From: Lachnospiraceae bacterium UBA3287
GTDB taxonomy: Bacteria; Bacillota; Clostridia; Lachnospirales; Lachnospiraceae
Length of the DNA stretch: 29,742 nt
Reading direction: 5' to 3'
Assembly (NCBI GenBank): GCA_002362155.1
Contig: DETN01000150.1
Location: 1 to 29,742 of the forward strand
The notes under the pieces were generated by a model that ran no database searches, was not told the DNA's origin, and saw nothing but the letters and a program-made list of their open reading frames with translations. This document shows positions 25,402 to 29,742 of the stretch, piece after piece. The position numbers and the translations under genes are program-made. Positions within the stretch are counted from its first letter, which is position 1; each line of letters begins with the position of its first letter.

Positions 25402-26274
25402 TCAGGCCAGCTTTCCGCCTGTCAGAAGCTCATAGGCTTCATTGTACTTTTCGATGGTCTTGTCGATGACGTCCTGAGGCAGGTCGTAATCGGAATCGGG
25501 GTTGGCCTTCAGCCAGTCGCGGACGAACTGCTTGTCAAAGGAAGGCTGGCCGTGACCGGGTTCATAACCTTCAAGGGGCCAGAAACGGGAGGAGTCGGGG
25601 GTCAGCATCTCGTCGCCGATGACCACATGGCCGTTCTCGTCCAGACCGAACTCGAACTTGGTATCGGCAATGATGATGCCTCTTTCCAGAGCGTAGTCGG
25701 CGCACTTTTTATAGAGGGCCAGAGTTGCGTCCTTGATGGCCTTTGCGTACTCTTCGCCGTGTCCGGGGAAGTTCTTTTCCAGGACTTCGATGCTTCTCTC
25801 GTAGCTGATATTCTCGTCGTGGTCGCCGATCTCAGCCTTGGTGGAAGGAGTATAGATGGCTTCGGGAAGCTTGTCGCACTCTCTGAGGCCTTCGGGAAGC
25901 TTTATCCCGCAGACGGTGCCGTTCTTTTTATAGGAAGCCCAGCCGCTGCCTGTGATATAGCCGCGGACGATGCATTCGATGGGGAGCATCTCCAGCTTCT
26001 TGCAGAGCATGCTTCTTTTTTCAAACCTGTCCTGACGGAAGAATTCGGGCATATCGGCGGTATCCGTGCTGATCATGTGGTTGGGAATGATATCCTTTGT
26101 CAGGTCGAACCAGAACCTGGACATCTGGGTCAGAACGGCGCCCTTGCCGGTCACCATGTTCTTCAGAATTACGTCGAAGGCGGAAATGCGGTCTGTGGCC
26201 ACCATGATCAGGTTGTCGCCGGTATCGTAGATCTCACGGACCTTTCCTTCTTTCACAGGCATATATTCTTTCAT
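25402..26274 (-). CDS. purC: SAICAR synthetase (phosphoribosylaminoimidazole-succinocarboxamide synthase)
   Basis: 290 residues from ATG 26274, chosen because AGAGGA lies before it; an in-frame ATG six codons earlier overlaps that site. Signatures are EGKVREIYDTGDNLIMV, RISAFDVIL, VRGYITGSGWASYKK, IADTKFEFGLDENGHVVIGDE and LTPDSSRFWP, covering the ATP and CAIR sites. It joins aspartate to CAIR in purine synthesis. The length is that of the bacterial/eukaryotic-like 290-300 residue form, longer than E. coli PurC (237). It is separate from other pur genes. The short leader holds no purine riboswitch. Confidence 0.96.
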   Translation of the reverse strand: MKEYMPVKEGKVREIYDTGDNLIMVATDRISAFDVILKNMVTGKGAVLTQMSRFWFDLTKDIIPNHMISTDTADMPEFFRQDRFEKRSMLCKKLEMLPIECIVRGYITGSGWASYKKNGTVCGIKLPEGLRECDKLPEAIYTPSTKAEIGDHDENISYERSIEVLEKNFPGHGEEYAKAIKDATLALYKKCADYALERGIIIADTKFEFGLDENGHVVIGDEMLTPDSSRFWPLEGYEPGHGQPSFDKQFVRDWLKANPDSDYDLPQDVIDKTIEKYNEAYELLTGGKLA

Positions 26275-26328
26275 GTAAAATCCTCTTTTCAACTGTTAAT
26301 ACTTTGAGAGTTGCAATTACATTTCCTT

Positions 26329-26356
26329 AGTATATACATTTTCCTTTTGAAAACAA
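26329..26356 (-). promoter_or_regulatory. Promoter of purC
   Basis: On the - strand: TTGTTT (26351-26356), 16-bp spacer, TATACT (26329-26334). The leader would be about 48 nt. Confidence 0.6.
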
Positions 26357-26381
26357 GTAAAAAAACTGATTTTTCGGGAAA

Positions 26382-26411
26382 TTGCTCCTCTGCGGGCCGG
26401 TATGGTATGAT
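26382..26411 (+). promoter_or_regulatory. Promoter of the EF-G-like/NYN fusion gene
   Basis: TTGCTC (26382-26387), 18-bp spacer ending in TGG, then TATGAT (26406-26411). The leader would be about 26 nt, and ACGGAGA precedes the ATG. Confidence 0.6.
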
Positions 26412-26443
26412 GTACGGGAATCTGTTACGGAGATCATAAAGAC

Positions 26444-29281
26444 ATGAAGAATCATAAGGAATATCTGACCATAGGCATCCTGGCCCACGTGGATGCCGGA
26501 AAAACGACCCTGTCGGAGGGCCTTTTATATCTGGGACAGACCATCCGGAAGATGGGAAGAGTGGATTCCCGGGACTCCTACCTGGACAACAACGAGATGG
26601 AGCGGGAGCACGGCATCACCATCTTTTCCAAGCAGGCCGCCTTTTCGGCCCTGTCGGAGGACCTGGACCGGACCTATACCCTGCTGGACACCCCAGGCCA
26701 CGCGGACTTTTCCGCCGAGATGGAAAGGACCCTGCAGGTCCTGGACTACGCCATTCTGGTGATCAGCGCCCCGGACGGGGTGACGGGCCAGGTGCGGACT
26801 CTGTGGCGGCTTTTGGACCATTACCGGGTGCCGGTCTTTGTCTTTGTCAACAAGATGGACCAGAAGGTGCCCATGAAGGCGGGCCTGCCGGCGGAAAAAG
26901 GAGAGGAATTTCCTTCCATAGAAGACATCCTTTCGGGGGGAGAACTTAAGGAGTACGGACAGATCCGCAGGGATATGTGCGCCCATCTTTCGGAGAAGCT
27001 GGGCGGCCATTTCGTGGACTTCGGAAGAGACCTTTCAGGCGAGGATTTTCAGGAAGACCTGGCCCTTGCCGAGGAGGACCTGATGGAAGCCTTCCTGGAG
27101 GGAGAAGCCATCGGAAGGGAATCGGCGGGGAGACTGATCCGGGAAAGAAAGGTCTGGCCGGTGCTCTTTGGAAGCGCTCTGAAGATGGTGGGGGTCAGGG
27201 AGCTGCTCCTTGCCCTGGACACCTACGCCGCAGAGCCCCTGTGGAAGGAGGACTTCGGCGCCAGGGTATTCAAGATCACCAGAGAAGAGAGCGGAGGAAG
27301 GCTCACCTGGATGAAGCTGACAGGGGGGAGCCTGAAGGCCAGGACCCTCCTGACCCTTGACAAAAACGGGGAGGAGGTCCAGGAGAAGGCGGACCAGATC
27401 CGGGTCTATAACGGGACCCGCTTCCAGCCCCTGCAGGAAGCCTCTGCAGGCATGATCTGCACGGTCACGGGCCTGACCGCCACCTATGCGGGACAGGGCA
27501 TCGGGAGCGAGCACAGAGCCGCCGAGGGCCTTCTGCAGCCGGTCCTTGCCTCCGCCATCATTCTGCCCGCCGCCGAGGACCCCTTCAAGGCCTACCGGAA
27601 TCTCAGACAGCTGGAAGAGGAGGACCCTGTCCTCCATATCACCTACGACGAGACAAAAAAAGAGATCACGGCCCAGGTCATGGGCGAGATGCAGAGAGAG
27701 GTCCTGCGCCGCCAGGCCTGGGACCGCTTCCACCTGCGCATCGACTACGGGACCCCGGCCATCGTATATAAGGAGACCATTGCATCTCCCGTGGAGGGGG
27801 GGGGGCACTTCGAGCCCCTGCGCCACTACGCGGAGGTCCACCTGCTCCTGGAGCCGGGCGATCCCGGATCCGGCCTTGCCTTCGCCGCCGACTGCCCGGT
27901 CAACGTACTGGCCCGCAACTGGCAGAGGCTGATCCTGACCCATCTGGAGGAAAGACGCCACCGGGGCGTCCTGACAGGGTCCGACATTACGGACATGAAG
28001 ATCACCGTCATCGGAGGAAGGGCCCACGAAAAGCATACGGAGGGCGGAGACTTCCGCCAGGCCACCTACCGGGCGGTCCGCCAGGGCCTCATGATGGCCA
28101 GGTCCGTACTATTAGAGCCGGTCTACCGCTTCCGCCTGGAGGTGCCCCAGGACAGTCTTGGGCACGCCCTGACCGACCTGCAGCAGATGGGGGCCAGCTT
28201 CGGCCAGCCGGATTTCGAGGATGACAGAGCTGTTCTGGAGGGTCTGGTGCCGGTGTCCGAGATGGGAGACTACGCCCGCAATCTTTCCGCCTATACCAGG
28301 GGAGAGGGGAGTCTGTCCGTGGCTTTGGAGGGCTACAGGCCCTGCCACAATACGGAGGAGGTCCTGCTGGAGAGGGGCTACGATCCGGAAGCAGATCTGC
28401 GAAATCCATCTTCCTCGGTCTTCTGCTCCCACGGAGTGGGCACTATCGTTCCCTGGGACCAGGTCCGCTCCTATATGCAGGTGGATACGGGATGGGAAGA
28501 GGCGGCGGCTCCTTCCTCCGGCTACGGCGAAGAGGAACTGGAAGCCTATACGGCAGAGAGCGTAAAGGCTGTCCGCACCAGGGACAACCGCTCCTTCAGG
28601 GAGAGGCAGATGGACCTTCTGGCCGCAGAGGACGAGCTCATGGCCATCTTTGAGAGGACCTACGGAAAGATCCCCGAAAGGGTGGGAGAAGAAGCCAGAA
28701 GGAGGTCCTCTCCCAGGACCATCGGCGAGCCCCTTCCCCCTGTATACAGAAAGCCCCGGAAGATGCCCGAAAAGGAATATCTTCTGGTGGACGGCTACAA
28801 CATCATCTTTGCCTGGGAGGACCTGCGGGACCTGGCCCGGACCAACATAGGGGCCGCCAGAGACCGGCTGACGGACATCCTGCTCAACTTTGCCGGAAGC
28901 CGCAGGGAGCACCTGATCCTGGTCTTCGATGCCTACCGGGTGGCGGGAGGAAGAGGAGAGATCTACCACTACCACAACATGGACGTGGTCTACACGAAGG
29001 AAGCGGAAACGGCGGACCTCTACATCGAAAAGGCGGCCCACGAGCTGACCAGGCAGTATAAGGTCACCGTGGCCACCTCGGATGCGGTGGAGCAGGTCAT
29101 CATCTTCGGCACGGGGGCCTTCCGCATGTCGGCCCAGATGCTGCTGGAGGAGATCATCCTGACCCAGGAGAGGATCCGGGAGGGCTTTACGGACCGGCCG
29201 GAGGAGGGGAAGAACTACCTGCTGGACGGTCTTTCCGACGAAGTGAAAAAGGCTCTGGAGGATCTGCCGGATGCGGACTGA
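26444..29281 (+). CDS. TetM/EF-G-like translational GTPase fused to YacP/Rae1 NYN ribonuclease domain
   Basis: 945 residues. G1 is AHVDAGKTT (14-22), G3 DTPGHADF, G4 NKMD and G5 GSAL, followed by EF-G-type domains II to V; VEGGGHFEPLRHYAEVHL and LTGSDITDMKITVIGGR are typical of ribosomal protection proteins. A linker of about 80 residues leads to an NYN domain (about 777-945): VDGYNIIFAW (D783, N786), LVFDAY (D829), ETADLYIEK (D858) and VATSDAVEQ (D880), matching YacP/Rae1. In B. subtilis Rae1 cleaves mRNA in the ribosomal A site, and TetM-type GTPases bind at that same site. The fusion would place a nuclease on the ribosome. Genuine tetracycline resistance is not implied. I believe fusions of this kind occur in other Clostridia, but their function is unknown to me. 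A run of ten G lies at 27796-27805. Confidence 0.93.
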   Translation: MKNHKEYLTIGILAHVDAGKTTLSEGLLYLGQTIRKMGRVDSRDSYLDNNEMEREHGITIFSKQAAFSALSEDLDRTYTLLDTPGHADFSAEMERTLQVLDYAILVISAPDGVTGQVRTLWRLLDHYRVPVFVFVNKMDQKVPMKAGLPAEKGEEFPSIEDILSGGELKEYGQIRRDMCAHLSEKLGGHFVDFGRDLSGEDFQEDLALAEEDLMEAFLEGEAIGRESAGRLIRERKVWPVLFGSALKMVGVRELLLALDTYAAEPLWKEDFGARVFKITREESGGRLTWMKLTGGSLKARTLLTLDKNGEEVQEKADQIRVYNGTRFQPLQEASAGMICTVTGLTATYAGQGIGSEHRAAEGLLQPVLASAIILPAAEDPFKAYRNLRQLEEEDPVLHITYDETKKEITAQVMGEMQREVLRRQAWDRFHLRIDYGTPAIVYKETIASPVEGGGHFEPLRHYAEVHLLLEPGDPGSGLAFAADCPVNVLARNWQRLILTHLEERRHRGVLTGSDITDMKITVIGGRAHEKHTEGGDFRQATYRAVRQGLMMARSVLLEPVYRFRLEVPQDSLGHALTDLQQMGASFGQPDFEDDRAVLEGLVPVSEMGDYARNLSAYTRGEGSLSVALEGYRPCHNTEEVLLERGYDPEADLRNPSSSVFCSHGVGTIVPWDQVRSYMQVDTGWEEAAAPSSGYGEEELEAYTAESVKAVRTRDNRSFRERQMDLLAAEDELMAIFERTYGKIPERVGEEARRRSSPRTIGEPLPPVYRKPRKMPEKEYLLVDGYNIIFAWEDLRDLARTNIGAARDRLTDILLNFAGSRREHLILVFDAYRVAGGRGEIYHYHNMDVVYTKEAETADLYIEKAAHELTRQYKVTVATSDAVEQVIIFGTGAFRMSAQMLLEEIILTQERIREGFTDRPEEGKNYLLDGLSDEVKKALEDLPDAD

Positions 29282-29365
29282 CCCGGGGGCCGGAAAGAGC
29301 CTTAAAAAACAAAAAGATTCTCTCTGATGGCAAAACAGTCAGTGGTATTTGCGGCCCTGATTGGG

Positions 29366-29371
29366 TATACT
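29366..29371 (+). promoter_or_regulatory. Possible -10 of the PsiE-like gene
   Basis: TATACT, 33 bp before the ATG, with no clear -35. A transcript from here would start just before the GGAGGTGG ribosome site. Confidence 0.35.
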
Positions 29372-29404
29372 GATGGTAATAAATTTTCATCTGGAGGTGG
29401 GGGA

Positions 29405-29742
29405 ATGAAAACGTTCCACAAAATCGAAAAAAAGGTCCTTAAGTGCATCATTCTTTTCGGTCATATCCTGGAGATCGTTCTGGCGGTCCTCATTATGATC
29501 GGTCTGATCATCTCGCTGAAGCCTCTGTTCTTACAGATCGGCCATCTGGGCGACGGAATAGAAGAGGCCCTGCCTCATTTCCTGGAAGCCGCCTTCAACC
29601 TGGTCATCGGCATCGAGTTCGTGGACATGCTGACGAAGCATTCCCCGGGCTCCGCTCTGGAAGTGCTGCTCTACGCCATCGTAAGACATATGGTCCTGGA
29701 AGGCGGCACCACCAAGGACATGATCATCGGTACCGGCGCCAT
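29405..29742 (+). CDS. PsiE-like membrane protein (3' partial)
   Basis: The first 112 residues are present; the gene runs off the window. GGAGGTGGGGG lies directly before the ATG. A basic N-terminus (KIEKKVLK) is followed by a membrane segment (IILFGHILEIVLAVLIMIGL), a loop, and a second hydrophobic stretch (FLEAAFNLVIGIEFVDML). RHMVLEG near residue 97 matches the conserved region of the phosphate-starvation-inducible PsiE family, where the pattern is (R/Y)xx(I/V)xxxD or similar. The function of PsiE proteins is not established. Confidence in the membrane protein is high, in the family moderate. Confidence 0.7.
   Translation, partial: MKTFHKIEKKVLKCIILFGHILEIVLAVLIMIGLIISLKPLFLQIGHLGDGIEEALPHFLEAAFNLVIGIEFVDMLTKHSPGSALEVLLYAIVRHMVLEGGTTKDMIIGTGA

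Noticed and set aside
26275..26330. Purine riboswitch upstream of purC
   Set aside because: The predicted leader is only about 48 nt with no paired stem set or the conserved loop sequences.
26444..29281. Acquired tetracycline resistance gene
   Set aside because: The protein has the TetM-like fold but carries an NYN domain, is about 300 residues longer than TetM, has the same GC-rich composition as its neighbours and lacks any mobile element around it.

Overview
The window looks like a chromosome segment from a fairly GC-rich member of the Clostridia, most likely a Lachnospiraceae-type gut Firmicute. Supporting signs are strong GGAGG-type ribosome binding sites, lipobox lipoproteins, a small alarmone synthetase, a Lachnospiraceae-style helix-turn-helix regulator, and a TetM/EF-G-like GTPase carrying a YacP/Rae1-type NYN domain. 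This placement is inferred from gene content only. I saw no rRNA, tRNA, CRISPR array, transposase or integrase.

Layout, left to right. 1-2460: a forward operon of a P-loop DUF2075/Schlafen-like ATPase (cut by the window edge), a NudC-like Nudix hydrolase and a HAD phosphatase. 2551-3231: a Bax-inhibitor-1 membrane protein, converging through a bidirectional terminator on a DUF1287 cell-envelope protein (3400-4071, reverse). 4356-6068: a lipoprotein with an acidic linker and a coupled small acidic protein, whose 3' end overlaps a reverse Cof-type HAD phosphatase (6061-6846). 7064-8310: an esterase and a small Nif11-like protein. 8311-9250: an AT-rich insert-like island with a Panacea (SocA/DUF4065) antitoxin-type gene. 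9319-11700: tex (reverse). 11982-16171: an L,D-transpeptidase, then a probable operon of a (p)ppGpp synthetase, a response regulator and a histidine kinase. 16294-17181: an AraC-type regulator.

17513-20338 holds the most striking gene: a single-gene, NLR-like protein with a PD-(D/E)XK nuclease-like N-terminus, an NB-ARC/STAND ATPase, a winged helix and eight near-identical 42-residue TPRs. It is less GC-rich than its neighbours and is flanked by terminator hairpins. It is the best candidate here for an antiphage system.

20603-22750 is an M13 metallopeptidase lipoprotein (reverse). Next come an HTH regulator with a structured 5' leader, an unknown protein, proC with a coupled very basic small protein, purC (reverse), and a 945-residue fusion of an EF-G/TetM-like GTPase to an NYN ribonuclease domain (26444-29281). 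The window ends inside a PsiE-like membrane protein.

Functionally most of the window is chromosomal housekeeping, envelope and stress biology: alarmone synthesis, two-component signalling, peptidoglycan cross-linking, proline and purine synthesis. Two more AT-rich, immunity-like loci (Panacea and the NLR-like gene) are set into it. Several genes share an extended -10 promoter pattern (TGnTATNAT), which gives a common reading of how they are transcribed.
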